The notes beneath the pieces were generated by a model that saw only the letters and a list, made by a program, of their open reading frames with translations, did no database searches and was not told where the DNA came from. Below are positions 48,060 through 61,900 of a stretch of 64,000 nucleotides of DNA, one piece after another. Numbering within the stretch: position 1 is the stretch's first letter; every line of letters starts with the position of its first letter. This DNA comes from Calliopsis andreniformis (Eukaryota > Arthropoda > Insecta > Hymenoptera > Andrenidae): positions 20,765,501 through 20,829,500 of the forward strand of contig NC_135067.1 in the NCBI RefSeq assembly GCF_051401765.1, read 5' to 3'. A program made the position numbers and the translations under genes.

Positions 48060-49770
48060 TCGCGGGATGAAATTCTCGGCGCCCGAAGGCGTGAGAGATC
48101 GTTAAGATCGCGCGCGCGGACCTATCCCTATCGCGCGCGGTCCGCTCCACAGACAATAGGTCGAGAGGCGAGCTCTAACAAGTAATTGAAATCGAGTCGA
48201 ACAAGCCACGAAACGAAACCGCTTCGCTTTTGAAACACGCTCGCGTTCAGGCACCGCGCGGACGGGTCGTCGTTAATTAAGAAAATTTGCATGATCGTAA
48301 TCGCGGCTCGTTAAGCAAAACGTTCGTTGCCGCTTATGCTCGCGCGTTCCCTATCGGTGCCCGATGGAATCGGTAGCCGAAGGATCGACGTCGATTTCGA
48401 AAACTAGCGATCGAAGTCGTGCCCGATCCGCTGGCTAACACATGGTGGATCGATTTTTTTCGGACATCGGCGTCGTGTCCCAACCTCGATCATGAAAGTG
48501 TAATTGCCGGCGCAGGGACAAGCGGTGGCGCGGCTCTACACGTTACGTGCTTGATTATTCGCTCATAGAGAATTCATCGTCGAGACTAATTGCGACTAAT
48601 GGTCTGGGATTAGGATCGGCTGGGGTTAAGCTGCCAGAAGAATCGATTGCAAGAGTGATTCGAAGGCGTTGCGACGAAAGGCGTACCACGCTCGGACGGA
48701 CGTGCACATGAGAGGAATAGAAAGAGAGAGGAAGGCGATTGAGAAGCGTGTAAATGCGACTCGAAGGAGAGCCGACGCGATCGGGTAGCGGCGAGAGAGA
48801 AAGGCTGGAACAAAAGACGCGTCGTCGTTGAGCATTATCGTCGCGCTGTTATAGTTGGCGCGATCGTGACTACAATGCACGGACCCGTGGAAAAGGAGGC
48901 TGCCAATCGGGCAGATTCAGGCAGTTCCTGCTAACTTTCTCCTCTCGGCTGCGGCGAAACTCGGCTAGAGTCATGATCTTTTATGTAGATCTACTTCTTC
49001 CTCCTCCGCCTCCCTCCATCGACAGGCCGCGACTACCACTACCGTCACGGTTTCTATACTCACTTGGTCGCTTCCAGTCTTCTTCCTCTCCCTGTCTCCA
49101 GGCCTCGGCGCTGCCGCTGCTTTTACGAGCGTTCTTGCTCCGGAATCGTTCGCTTACCTCACCTCCTAGCAAGATATACTCGCGATCTTCGGAGACATGC
49201 CGCGCTTTCTCGCGTCTTTCTAGCCTGCTCGTTTGCTGGCTGCACGAATTCAGGACACTGGACGCGCACGATTCGCGTTTTCACACAGACGGGCTTCTGG
49301 GATGCCACGTTTTTAAACAGTACGATACGTTAACAAGCCGATGGCAGATGTGCCACTGTTCGGGAGCTTAGACTGGCTGCTCGAGATTCGCTCTACTCAG
49401 AGTTTATTCGCGGAATGAGATCGTGATTTGGTAATCGGGTTATCGTCTAACTGAAGGGTTACGTAAACCAGTGGAAGGATTAAGAGTGGTAGAAGATTCC
49501 AAACTCGAATAGGTATTGCAGGCTAATTTTGAAGTTCTTGGAAAAGATACTCATTAGTCAACTCTGCGGTCGATTCTTAAATTGCTCGTGCCACGTAGAA
49601 AGTTGCCAATTAACTCTGACAAATAAGCGATCGATGCTTTACATAAGGAATTTATTCGCCGCATGTATCCGTCGTGTGTAAACTCGGGACACGATATGAC
49701 GCCTGTACCAATAAAAGTCAAACCACCTCGTTACTTGTTCTCAGTGGTGGCGGTACAATCTACTCGTACA
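48060..49770. other. CpG-rich stretch, no gene seen
   Basis: A 132-codon + frame at 48973-49371 and overlapping minus frames are Ser/Pro/Arg-rich and compositional. Nothing recognised. Confidence 0.45.
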
Positions 49771-49789
49771 TCATTCCCATACTGAGACC

Positions 49790-50100
49790 TATTGGAAGAA
49801 TAGGGGGAAGCAGGAGAGAGAAGGGAGGAGAGAAACCCTCTGAGAGATGGGGCTGGATTCAGGGTTTAGGTGGGGGTGGAAGGGGGTGGAGTGGACAAAA
49901 GAACAGGGAAATACTTATCCTATCCCTTGAGTGACCACCTGAGGAACCCTCGGGGTCCAGGGGAGACCCGTCTCCGGCGAAGCCAGGGAAGGATCTGAAG
50001 AATTGGCAGTCGCGGGACTGTATTTATACCCCTCCGAGAGTACAAGATAATGACGTCGATTTAATTGATTGGTTGATTAAACCCGCGAAGCCAGCTACCA
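49790..50100 (-). repeat. Interspersed repeat, copy 2 (inverted)
   Basis: This is the reverse-complement partner of about 4967-5300. Read on the minus strand it runs GCGGGTTTAATC, AATTAAATCGA, GTCATTATCTTGTACT, TATAAATACA (TATA at 50028-50021), TTCAGATCC (initiator A at 49996) and CCATCTCTCAGAGG, then a pyrimidine-rich tail. The promoter words keep the same distances as in copy 1 while the intervening bases differ, as expected of two old insertions of one family. An 86-codon + frame across it is an artefact of its purine-rich strand. No coding part of a parent element lies next to either copy. Confidence 0.75.
49965..50028 (-). promoter_or_regulatory. Core promoter in repeat copy 2
   Basis: Minus-strand TATAAATA (50028-50021), TCAGA with A+1 at 49996, and GGGTC at +28 to +32 (49969-49965). 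The last fits four of five DPE positions. Spacing matches copy 1 exactly. Confidence 0.5.
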
Positions 50101-52686
50101 TGGAATAGTCCGCGGAAGATCGATATATTCAATAAAGTAGAGATCGTTTTGATAATTTCAGTTACAGATAGTGTTAACAACAATTTTTCCTATTGTTTAC
50201 TGCAAATTATTAATAATTATTGAACTACCACATCGAGATTTCCATGAATTCATCCAGTACATGCTGAAATAATTTCTTATTCCAGATAACTTTCGTTTTC
50301 TTCTTAACTCCTTAACAACTCCAACAATCTCGTACAAGATTCCGATAGAAATCAATTTAAGATAAAGATCCCTCAAATGTCGCGTCTCATTTCACGTTGC
50401 ACAATGCACGACAACCTAAATAATTACAAAGACCCATTCAACAATCGACATTCCTGGCGACGCCTATGAGAAACACCTACGCCGCGGTCAGACACGATTT
50501 TGCATTCGTTTTGTCTCGCTGTGCTCTCGATCGACCACGCGGTGACCCACATCCGTTCTACAAGAGAAGATCGACAGAATTCTCGACACTAGAAGGTACA
50601 TGCATCGATTTAACGAACAATGGAAATTCAGTGGTAACGATAGACCATACCACCCTTCCATCCCACTCGAAATAGCGATGCCCTTTATTATTTTATTTTT
50701 AATCGCAGAGAAGGGAGAGGGCGAGAGCCAGAGAGGACTTTCGAAAGGTACAGGCGGACCTCCATTCTATGTAGATACATTGTACTAACGTCTCGGGCGT
50801 TACTCCGATTTCGCGTCCACACAGGACACCGAAAGCGATTCAATGGCCTCTAAATCTTGCCGCTCTATGAATAATTTACGCGTGTCGCACTTTCTAATTG
50901 ACAATTAGCCGCGACAAATAGTGTCATAAAGCGGCCTCGGGAGCGTTCCCTAGAACGGCGCGAGTAAACGCCGCAATTTTTAACACGCCTCGTTTCGTTT
51001 TGTTCGGCTCCCGGACGGTATAAATCTTTCCTCGTTATAAAAGCGCCTCGACGACACTGTACGACTTGTGGAAGACTTCGAACCTCTTTTTCTTCGACTG
51101 TTATGAAAGTCGTCTCTCTGGAGGATGATATTTCTTGCTTCCAACTGAATCGTGATAGAGAGGGTTGAAAAATACCTTATACTCCTGTAGCATTCCTTCT
51201 CTCGTTAGCATACTTTTTGAAAATGCAAATAGAGATAACATGTGTCTGTTAATGAAGAAGGAAATTTCAGGATCTTTGCTTAATGAGATTCGCAGGAGGT
51301 TTCACTTTCGTCCCAATTAAGAGGGGTCAAGCCGGCTTCAAGCAAACAATTCTTTGTGTCAGCTCATTGACCCCCTCATTTGAATAACACTCGAGTAAAA
51401 CAGGAGCAAATACCGTTGATTAGTTTCTCCTCAATTTTTCTCAGTATTGAAACCGCCTGTATGCCAACCCACACAATCTCGAACCGCCATCCCATAATCA
51501 TCGCAACATCCACTAAAAGGGAAAGCGGGGCGAAGAAAAGTGGCAGCATCCCCTGCACGCAGAACGCAGAAACCCTAGCGTTCTCGTCGAAACAAGGAAC
51601 ACTTGGAACATAGGGTCGTCATCCCCCGCGTATCGAATCGCGATCTCGAGAACAAGCTCGTTCGCGCGCTCATTCTCTGCAGGCCGCACGACCGGAGCGT
51701 GATATCATTGCGGCGTTAAGGAGTGAGTCATTTCCTATTGACATTAAGAACGACAATCAAGAGGCGGCGCGATTCGGCGAGCGGAGGCTGCTCGCCTCTA
51801 CGACTCTTCCTTCGTTTTCGACCACTTGAAACTCGGCGAACCCGTTGGCCGCTCTAGCCCAAGAGAGAGGTTGACCTCGTTGCGCAATCCTCTCCTGCTC
51901 GTCGGCAGAGTGAACGAGAGTACGTGAACCCGCGCGACACACGCGTTACAATGAATCTGGAGCCCCAGCTCGTCTCGTTTCCGCGAGCTCGACCTCCACT
52001 CCGAGGTTCTAGGAACCGGGGAAAACACATCTGCCACGTTTTCTACGGTGCACGTGGTGGGGGAGGAAGGGAACGAAACGCGAGGAACCGAGAGAGGAGA
52101 GTCGAAGGGACGACGTTTTTGCCGTCGATGCATAAATTCCGCCGACTTTGCGTGCACCGTCTCATGAACCCCAGGAATCTGGGGTAAAAAGGGTCGGACA
52201 GGTTTACCAAGGTTCTTCTTTGTCCGCCACCTTGTTATCGTTATGCGCTCTCTTCTCGTTTTACGCTGCGCCCGCCGCGCGTCACCGCGTCGGCTAATTT
52301 ATTGATTGCTCGTCTCTTCGGTCGAATCGTTCTTCAGGATCACGACCCTTTTTCTTCTTTTCTTGCTTTTTAATAAGTTGTTTATGAAAATTCATGAGAG
52401 TACTTTGCTTTTCTGCTGCATCGAAGACGGTCGGAATTCTATGGGAAAATTTGTCTTTGTCATTATTTTCTAAGATTCATTTACTCGCTTTCAAGTGTTT
52501 AATATGTGCATAATTGGAACCGATGTTAATATTTCCTGAAAAGGATCGAATTCTCTCTTTCTACTAATCCAATTAAGTTCAACCCGTTGTATCTGTTCAA
52601 CAAGCTAAGCATTTCAAATTTACACATAACTACCAATTAAGAATTAACAATCTTCCCTCTCTCATAATGCTCCATATTATTTTCAG
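50101..52686. other. Non-coding stretch
   Basis: AT-rich then CpG-rich (51.6-52.3 kb). GGTATAAATC at about 51018 and TTATAAAAGC at about 51035 are adjacent TATA-like words with no clear initiator. No gene recognised. Confidence 0.45.
51321..51377. repeat. Short inverted repeat
   Basis: GAGGGGTCAA (51321-51330) and TTGACCCCCTC (51367-51377) pair with one extra base in the second arm, across a 36-base spacer. The stem is too short for a microRNA precursor. It could be a cruciform-prone site or a very small terminal-inverted-repeat remnant. Confidence 0.4.
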
Positions 52687-52867
52687 GAGAATTTTAATTA
52701 AAACAGGCATTCGCACCTCACAGTTTACGCAATTCCAGAGAAATCTCGCTTTTGCATTATGTAAAAATTATTTGCTGGCTGTCGCGTCAGGCGGGAAGCC
52801 CACTTTCCCCATACAAACGTCAAAAGAAAAGAATTCCTTCGACGTTCGGATCATGTTGTATTCATGA
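52687..52867 (+). CDS. Possible terminal exon, weak
   Basis: CTCCATATTATTTTCAG, preceded by a CT-rich tract (TTCCCTCTCTC), ends at 52686. With one leading base the frame is open for 59 codons to TGA at 52865-52867. The peptide starts RILIKTGIRTSQFTQFQRN and has a short hydrophobic middle (LLAVASGG). AT-rich surroundings make stops common, so an open stretch after a good acceptor is of some interest, but there is no family resemblance and no upstream partner. Confidence 0.18.
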
Positions 52868-55800
52868 TGCTCGAAATTAACCCCTGGTCTATCAAGACAA
52901 CTCAGAACTCGACCAAAAAAGAAAGCGACAATATTAGAAAGAGGAGCTATAAATTCTTTGCAAAAATCCTTTATATTCTAAATCTCATTGTAAGCTATCA
53001 AAATTCTACTGTAATCATATCACATTAATTACCTAACGCAATAAGAAAGTCAATAAAACTGTAGTAGATAAAATGAATGACAAAACAATGTAACCTTGAG
53101 GTAATGCAATTACCCAATTGGTAGTCGAGGGAGTAACCGCGCGGCAAATTCGAGACGTCGGATTTCGAAGAAACGAGCGACCCCTGAACGCGAGTCGTTC
53201 TTTGGTACGTCCTATTCGTCTTCGGTTCGTGTTCCCTGTGTACGCGCGGAGAATCAAGGATTTCACACCGAAAACAAATCACCCATTCGCTGACCGTGGC
53301 CCGTGTCCTTCGTGATTATTCGACCGGCTGCTGGAATGCGCGCGGCCCTGACCGTGGACTAACACCTCCTTCTTGTCTTCGCGACGATTGTTTCGTGCGT
53401 GACACGAAACCGATTGCTTTTCGTCGCTGGTGCCGATACATGCGAAACCAGCCATCGATGCCGTGACGTGGCCATCGTTTTTAGAGGCATTTAAGACGCT
53501 TTAGTCGACCCGTCTGTCTTCGGTACGCCGTGGCTCCACTGAATGACAATTCGACTCGATCCAGACGAGCGACTGCGACGATTCAATGCGTGGATCATGA
53601 TTCGAGATCTCTAAGCGGAACTCGTAACTTGCTCTTTGGGAGTCACTACGGTTTTTCGTGATAAGATCTGATGAATTTGATAAGAGCTTATTATCGGGAC
53701 CAATAGTCTGGGCCTGCTAAGGCCTTGTCAAAATAGAACAGTAAATCTAATGACGGAATTTTTATGTCTCTAGTAAGATTAAAATTTCTAGGACCACTAA
53801 TCCTTTCAGTCCCCAAAAGTTCATTCAGAGAATACACAGATCGATCGCATACGGTTTCATCTCGGAGCAAAGACCAACGACGTGTTGTAAACCCAATTGG
53901 AGCGGGCCAGCATCTGACCTGATGACAAGTGAGACAGCTTTACGCAAGAGCGACAAGTAGACGCGACCACGTTCGTAAAAGGAGTAAAATTTCGTCGCTC
54001 GAACGAGGCGAAACGATCCCCGACGTGGCTGACAGCATGTTAACTTCAGCAGCGTTTCGACTGTTTTCTCGGACATTTACGAGCGTGAACGCGTGGAACC
54101 GGTTGCTACTGCGATACCGATTTCGTCGCGGAGCATTTATGATAAAATAACGCGAATCGTTTTGCAGGTGGGTAAAAGGCCATTTTAAAAAGGAACCTTC
54201 GACCGTTCCCATCACGCAAAATTTCGAAGCGAAACGCATCGACAAGAGTCCCCCCAATCCTTTCTTGAAATAAATGCGAACCGTATTGAAGTATCGTTCG
54301 GCGTAATTTCCTTATATAACTCGCACCTCGCGGCGCATAAATTATCAGCGTTATTACGCTGACGGAAAGTAGGGGAGATAAATTCGCGAGATAAATAGCG
54401 ATATGCTGTAAAGTGAGTCGTTGTTTTACGAGACCGATATATAAGTAGGCACATTTATAATATTGCACCAGTGTTTCACGGGCCGGTTAACGTCGACGAA
54501 AAATCGAGCAACTTCCAACGCGATTCTCGATGCGAGAGCTTCTCACGGGCTAGCGAGTCGTCTGGTGGGAAATGCGGATCACGTAGCCGTTCTGCCACCG
54601 GCCAACTTTTTCCTCACTTAAATCAAAATGTTTCGCGCCGCTTTATTCGTCGACTTGCCAGCCGTAGGTACGTTCTTTACGTCGCGTCGGTGAAAATTCT
54701 TTCGTTCTATAAATACGAGCCAGTAGGTGCTACAAATTAGCACCGACAATTATTAAGAATTATTCAGGTATAATGAATTAAGAGAGATATGTTTTATCTA
54801 TGACAAAAATTTGCAATCTTTTCCCAATATCCACTGAAATCATACTGTCTGACGATAAACTACTCTAATCTTCTGCATAATACAATTAATGCAATGTCAA
54901 TAAAATTTTAATAATTATCGCATACACAATATTATTCCGTGAGTTCGGGACGTCACTTTGTGATTCCTAATTGCATAAATCATTGCCCGAACGAAATATG
55001 TCCCACAGATGACGCGGCTCTTCGATCCATTCGTTTTGGATGCAGACTGGCGCGTGTGTTGTTTTTCCCATACGGCAATAATGAGTTCGGATAATTGCTT
55101 TCTAGTTCATCAAGCGTGCATATGCTGGCCGAACAACTGGCGCGGGTCCATAAAATTCATAATGATGCAGTTCTTCGGCAATTTAATGGTCGAAACAAAT
55201 TCATTGGTTCGGTTTTATTGGCCTCGGTTCCCTTCGCCGGCATTCCGTCACATACAATTTACCGATGTGCCCTCCCTTCCCAAACGTTTTCAAACATTAC
55301 AATTTGCGTGTCACCGCGGAATTCCGCGCCTCGTTGAAGCTCGCTTATACTGATGTAATTAATTTAACGACACCGTGACAATTGGATATTGCCATTATTA
55401 CACACTGAATTATTCTCCGAGTTCTTGTGCAATTTCACAATGTAGCGTCTGCGGATGCCGCCGTGTTAATTTATACAACCCGCGGTTAATATAGTTTCAA
55501 TTAAGGTAATTTAGTTGCAATTTATTCAGTAGGTGTATCATCATACCTGCGATCGAATGTTTGTTTCGTGTTCTGTCTATCGAAAGTCTGGAAAAACCTG
55601 CCTACTCGAAGAAATTAAAATCGATACACAAAGTTTAACTATACATCATTTTTATCAAAGATCCCTTTAGACGAAGTCCACCTTCTATATTAAAAAAGAA
55701 GTGGCCGCAACGATTACACGCGTATCGAACTCTAACGAGGACTTTCCCATTAGATACAATCGATTTCCCTACAAAGTGGCCTCACGATCCCGTGCTCGCG

Positions 55801-58800
55801 AACTAGCTAGGACATTAACACAACGCGTACAGGTTCCCAGGAGGGAAGGAGACCGCGCACGAAGCGGAAGAAGATAAATATCGGGCGTCCGACAGAGCCG
55901 GCTATTATGAATCGGCCCAGGGAGAAAGAAAGAGAGAGAGATAAAGGCAGAGAAAAAATACATACCGAGCCTGTGTAGTTTTTAGCTTTATCGATCAAGT
56001 TTATAGCCGAAAGAAGGCATAAACCTTACTTATTACCACGCCCACGCTTTATGCGGGGGACTATTAACGTGCGAAGCTAATTCGCATTGTGCAGCGGCGG
56101 TGACTACGCTCTGGCCTCTCTTGGGACGGAAGAATCTGGGCCACCGGCTAAACACCGACCAATAAATCGAAGCATTATCGATAGTCGGCCCGCGGGAGAA
56201 AGTGTTCGATATTTTCCGTGGCGTCGATCGGGCATTACGCCACTCTGCGCGACAACGCCGACTACTACCAGTACGTGTGCACGTCTACGTCTGCATAACA
56301 GAGACCAAACAGTCCCCTTGCATCGGGACCTCGGCTGGCTGCATTAGCATCGGACCTAAGCTAATTAAGGCTAAATCGGTTGGCTGTGCCCGCTCTCGCG
56401 AGTGCACGCGTGGGCACACCGTGGCTGTGCCAGAAGAACGAAGCGAGTCGGTCGTGGCGGTACACACTCGTTGCTCTTTATGGAATCCCGAACGCGGAAG
56501 GCTCGACACCGCGAATTCCCGATCGCTATCTTTCCGATCGAAGCCATCGTATAGGTCGAGAGGCGACGATGGAAGTCCAGCCGGCCCCCTAAAAAGGGCT
56601 CCAGATGCCGCGAGCACGCGCCACGTCCGCGAGGAAGAGGGAAAAGGCGATTCAGTCGGCCTTTCTTTTCGCTTTAAGCGTTCGCGAGTAATTGCCCCTG
56701 AGACAATTAACGTAATCGTTCTTAACCCCTTTCGGCGGCTCGTTCGACGGTTCGGAAGCTGTCGAATCGGCTGTAAATCTTACGGGACAAGCTGCTGACC
56801 GTTGTTTACAACGAAATTGCAAATTGGGTGGTTGTCTGGAAGGGAACGGTTCGTACGGAGGCATTTCAGGATTCCTATACAGAATCACAGGATTTATTCA
56901 ATTTCATGTGCAATGGAAGACCTTCAAAAAATCATTCCAAGGAGAAATTCAATTTACTATCGAATCTTGCAATCTCCGCAGTGTAACATAAAAAAGTGAA
57001 GGTATAAAATGCGATTGCATTATCTTATTCGGATCAGTCCATCAGTGGGTTGATTAATCGATACACGTGGCTCAATTAATCGAGTCATGAACAAATATTG
57101 AATACCGAGGAGCGGATTCACGAGTAAGTGTTTCGTGGCACGAAGGACAACTGGCAGAATTCGTGGCAGGTGAAATTGCGCATAGAGTTGCCTTCTGCAA
57201 GAGAGCTACCAAACTCTCACGCGTCCGACGCGATGCACACCTGTCGCGTGCACACGGAATTATACTCCTCGCGAGCAATAGAATCGAACCATTAGGGAGC
57301 CGTTCTCATACGGGTCGGAACGTTTCAGCTGTTCACCGACGATCCTGGATCACTGCTATTCAGGAATAATACAAACGGGAGGTGTTGGAATTGTCAATAT
57401 CGTGATCGTATCGTCCCTCATGAGGGTTTATGCTTACATTGTTGTTGCACGGCTTTCATGTGTACATCATAACGCAAATCCTAATTGTTTTTCTGTGCCA
57501 ATCTTATTCAGAAGAGCGTTAAAGTCTCTACCTTTAGTTTTCATCCGCAGATTGGAGCGACAGAAAGGAAAAAGAATTCTTGTGTCTTAAAAAAGAACTA
57601 AACGTTCGTAAACCAAATTAATCTAAAATCTATTCGTCTATAAATTGCCAGTTCTCTAGAATCCCCACACTGTAGGAGATCTCGGAGTTAATCCCAGAAT
57701 GCCAAACATTCGTAATTCCGGCGCAGCATGCTAAAGCAATTTAAGCACGAAGCTATCTTAGGATGTTTCTAAATGTGTCCTACAGGGACGCTCAGAATAT
57801 CCAAAGATCTGGTATTACGTATAAAATCTTTTTTATAATTTATTATAGGTAAATATTGGATCTCTCTTTCAGCTTCTGGAAGATCAGAAATAGGTACTAA
57901 AACAATGAAGTATTCATTTCGATAAGTTCCTATTTCCACCTCAGTCGGAAGTGCGAAGCTATTCTTACTAGACAGTAGATTAATTTAATCTTACTTAAAT
58001 GGGATTCATCTGACACCCGGAGCAAATGAGGCCAACTTCGAAGTCGATAATATTATCGCTCCAGGGGGAATGTACGAAAGTCGGATGGAAGCGATATGAA
58101 AGCGGATGGAAAGTTCATGGAATTGAAAGCATAAATGTTGCGTTACAAACGAGCGTAGGATCCGCCCCTACCCGACAGGCGTTCGTTACATGGACCGCAT
58201 ATTTTCTGCGCCTCGCGCGAACTAACGGACCAAGCAAACGACGAGCCACGAAAAAACCTCGACGAAGGGGCAGGGCAAAGGACTTGTTCCGAATCATTGC
58301 CAGCTATTTCTTATTCCCTTCTAACCGTGGAGAAACAGTAAGATCCGTGATGATCTTAATATACATGCTACTGCTCGAGGGGGTTGAAAAATAATAAAAT
58401 CTAATCTACTCGAAAAGATACTGTATTTTAAAGTAGCAAAAAATCAAACAAGCTGACTGAGCCCCAAGAAAATGTTAATAGAAGCATAAGACAAAATGGA
58501 ACTCTTGAGGCATGTCTTGTTCCCATTTCGACCGACAAACCAACCCTAAGTCTTCCCCTCTTCTTTCCTTACCCATTTATTAATACAAAATATGCGTACG
58601 AATAGTTTCACGCGACGTATCGCCTGACACCCTTCTGTTATCAATCCCGAGCATCGACTCCCCGTGTCACGCGTACACAGTCAACGTCGCGATTAATATG
58701 CACCACGACCGAAAGAGGCTTATTAAACCGGGCGAATGATGAACGACCCGCAGCGATCCGTGACATAATAGAATCCAAAGGGGGTTGACGGTGGTACAGG

Positions 58801-58810
58801 GTTTACTTAC
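52868..58810. other. Long stretch without a supported gene
   Basis: Alternating AT-rich and CpG-rich DNA. The largest frame (56202-56798, 198 codons) is in CpG-rich sequence and within chance. A minus-strand acceptor/donor pair at 55587/55547 encloses 41 bases. Nothing identified. Confidence 0.45.
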
Positions 58811-58941
58811 CGATGACAGTGGTTGCTCCTCGCGGAGGAAAGGAGGAACGGAAGGGAAACAGAGGATCCTACGGTGAGATATTGGAGAATGATTTCATAG
58901 CTGCATTCCTCGAAGAGCGAGGGAGATACCTCGATGCCCAT
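58811..58941 (-). CDS. Candidate exon, 131 nt, starting with ATG
   Basis: On the minus strand ATGGTATTCTATTATTCCAG precedes the block and a consensus donor, CATCG|GTAAGTAAA, follows at 58810. Only one frame is open, and it starts with ATG as the first codon after the acceptor: MGIEVSPSLFEECSYEIILQ, then a hydrophobic Ser/Leu-rich stretch (SSVSLPFLLSSA) and SNHCH, ending in phase 2. It could be a first coding exon after a 5' leader exon, with the ATG as start. It is moderately protein-like, but no family is recognised and no neighbouring exon could be paired. Confidence 0.3.
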
Positions 58942-61900
58942 CTGGAATAATAGAATACCATTTGCCATTGTGCGCTCCTTTCCGTCTCTTTCCCTCGTCC
59001 CCCTCCACCATCCTCCCCGTTCTTTCTTTCCCTTTCATCCCTTCCCCTCCAGGCCGCTATATATACACATACGCGTGCGGGGCGAGCGTGTATAAACGTG
59101 GATACAAATAGATGCGTGCGGGTTTAGATAAAGTGCAGCCAGCACTCTCCAGCCTCCCACCCCCCTTCTCGAGCAGTAATACGGTACACCTACGATGGCC
59201 AGAGGCCTTATGCTCCGCGGTCGGGCGGCGCGTTTTACCGAGGATTATGCAGCCCGCACACGTACGTTGGCCGCATTATGCCCGGTTCGATTCCTGTGGA
59301 ATCCTTCGCCATCGTCCTCGGAGCCCGTGTACCGTCGCGAGGACTCCTGAAAAGGCGTCCCAAAGGGGCCCCTTTGCTTTCACAGGCGCGAGTACGCGTG
59401 CACGCGCGCTAGCCGCGGGCATAATTTGTCGACCATTCAAATGCATAATGATATAAGCTATGCCCGCGGCCGTATCGTTCACCGGCACGGATTGGCGGGC
59501 ATCGCGGCTCAGACGATCCACGACACGATTTTGCGCGAACCTGGCCGAGCTACGTGTATCGATTTCACGGACAGGTGTCCCCCGTGTGCCCTTTCGATTA
59601 TTACGCGGACACGGACCGAGAAGAGGGTTGGCATCTCTCTCGATGGGACTCTATAATAATGGATAGTCTTTTAAGATTCCAGACATGGTCGAAACAATGA
59701 GGGATGGGGGGAGGGACCATTGTCTTGGCGCCTCGAGATCGCCTGTGTGTCGAATTCCAGGATACGCTCTCAGTGGCGTAGCCGAGAACGGGTCTGGATG
59801 ATAGTCTGCGGAGATGGCGCGTCTGAGGAAGGTGAAGGTGGGGTGAACTCGGGAGGGTTTGGCAAAGAGACGTCACCTCTGTTATTCGAGTGGTAGAATG
59901 TGGGAACGTTTCATTATCTAATCAAACGAACAATAATCTTTTTCTATTGAAATAGTTTCATATAATTACTGAGATTATGTCCTTAAATATAGGGATTCAA
60001 CATTAACAATTAATTTACTATTTTAAAAATTATAGACAGTACCTCAGGCCCACATAGTTCGTATAAGAGAGGTTTTATTACAACTGAAAAGGCATCAACA
60101 TGAAGTCTTTAAAGAAAGTGAAAGGAGAAATATAATACTCCATTGATCTACAGGATTGGTTGAAGATTTTCATTGAAAAGCATTTTCTTCTGCAACCGTC
60201 TGTTCTAAATAGCCGCTGCATGGGTGGAAAATGTCACAATGGTTGGCGACAATAGAACAAAGTCTCGAGATTCCTCGACAGATGCCTGCGTCCATTTCGC
60301 GCGTTCTCGACGCCAGTGCTCGCGCTCACCGCCAAGGACAGCCGATCGTTTTACAAATTAAATACGCACGCGTGGCGGGGGTAGTAGGGGGGTTAATGCA
60401 TTATGCGAAAAAGACAGTGAATCCCGGGAGAGGCGGGAAGAGCCCGACGGATAAAAGAAAGGCGTAGAAATCGATTCCTATTCAGGTGGCTCCATTGTTG
60501 CACTGGAACAACTTGACGCGCGTAAATGTTGCCTAATGGCTAATGGATCCTCTCTATCTTTCACGATCGCCGCGCGCACGTCTTCCCTAAATCTTCGTGT
60601 CGCCTCGATCCCCAGGATCAATTAACTCAGGTGATTCGTCTATCGAGACATTCATCCTCGATCGCCTCTAGACCGAGAGATCGAGCCTCCTAAGCGCCGA
60701 TTCGCCAAGATACGAAACGCACAATAACGCGTTCACGCGCTCGATGGACGTCACAAATCACGATCGATGCGGTCGGAAATCGATACGACGTGTCCAATCG
60801 TAGTTCAAGGCAGGGTCAACGAAGATCTTCGCCCCGTGGGTCCGTAATGAAGCGAAATGGATTGGCCTCGGCGAAGGTGCGGTGAGCGCGCTCGTGTGGG
60901 TACGCGAGTTCGTAGGGAGCCCACGGATTCGGCAAACGCTGGTGAATAATGATGATCGATGACCCTTGAGCGTTTTACGATGGGCGAGTATCGTGGGTAC
61001 TTCGTAGATCCAGCGCGAGGCTTTTCAAAACGGCCTTATTGTGATATTATAATGAGAAGGGCCAGGAGGCGATTGGATTGCAAGGACGTTTGGTAATTTT
61101 AGGAAGAAGCTATTATTTTTTGAGCTGGAGAAATAACTCAGCGGGACGTTTTTGAAATAATGCGGGAACATGAATTTTTAAACTGACTTTTCTGCTTACC
61201 GCGGATGCTCTAATCAATTTCTATTTAAAATCTAGAATAGATAATGTCAATTACTTCTCAGCTCATTTCTCATTCCGTTACATTTCACAACCACGAGTTT
61301 CACAACTCCATTTCCAGATAGCTCTCTACAATTTCACTTTATTTTAAGAAGCGACTTCTCAGTCAGCAACGAGATCATCGAAAGTAATCGTCTCAAGAGC
61401 CAGCTATCGGCGGATCGATCGTCGAAATCCGTGTAATAAATCGCGGCAATAGCGACGGATTAATTTATCATCAGTCCGCGCCTCGGGGTGATTTATTTCC
61501 AGCGGTAACGTCATCGATACCGATGCATTAATAACGCTGCAGCTTTCTTGATTCGCGCAAGTCAGCGTCAGAGATAAAGAAGGGAGAGAAATAATGGAAC
61601 CAACTTGTAATATTAAAGTCAAGCACCATTAAACGAACTCATGTACCAATTTTCGTCGCTGAATTATCGACTCTGAGCCACGACCAGCGGAGGAACGTTC
61701 AGACCTAGCATTCGTGAGACTTTCCACAGTCGTGGAATTGCCACTTCCAAATCGTTGCACCTGCCTTCCTAAACGACCGAGAGTTCATTCAATAGACTCT
61801 CGAGAGCCGAAAGGAACAGAAACGCACTTCTGCCATTCATTCTAATGTGTGCACAGGATTATGGCCATCCTTCAGGTTCCCTTTTTCAAAGCTACTCGAA

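Noticed and set aside
55547..55587. Minus-strand 41-nt block between TTTTTCCAG and GTATGA
   Set aside because: Splice words are fair, but the block is too short for the open frame to mean anything.
56202..56798. Plus frame of 198 codons
   Set aside because: CpG-rich composition; length is within chance; no domain.
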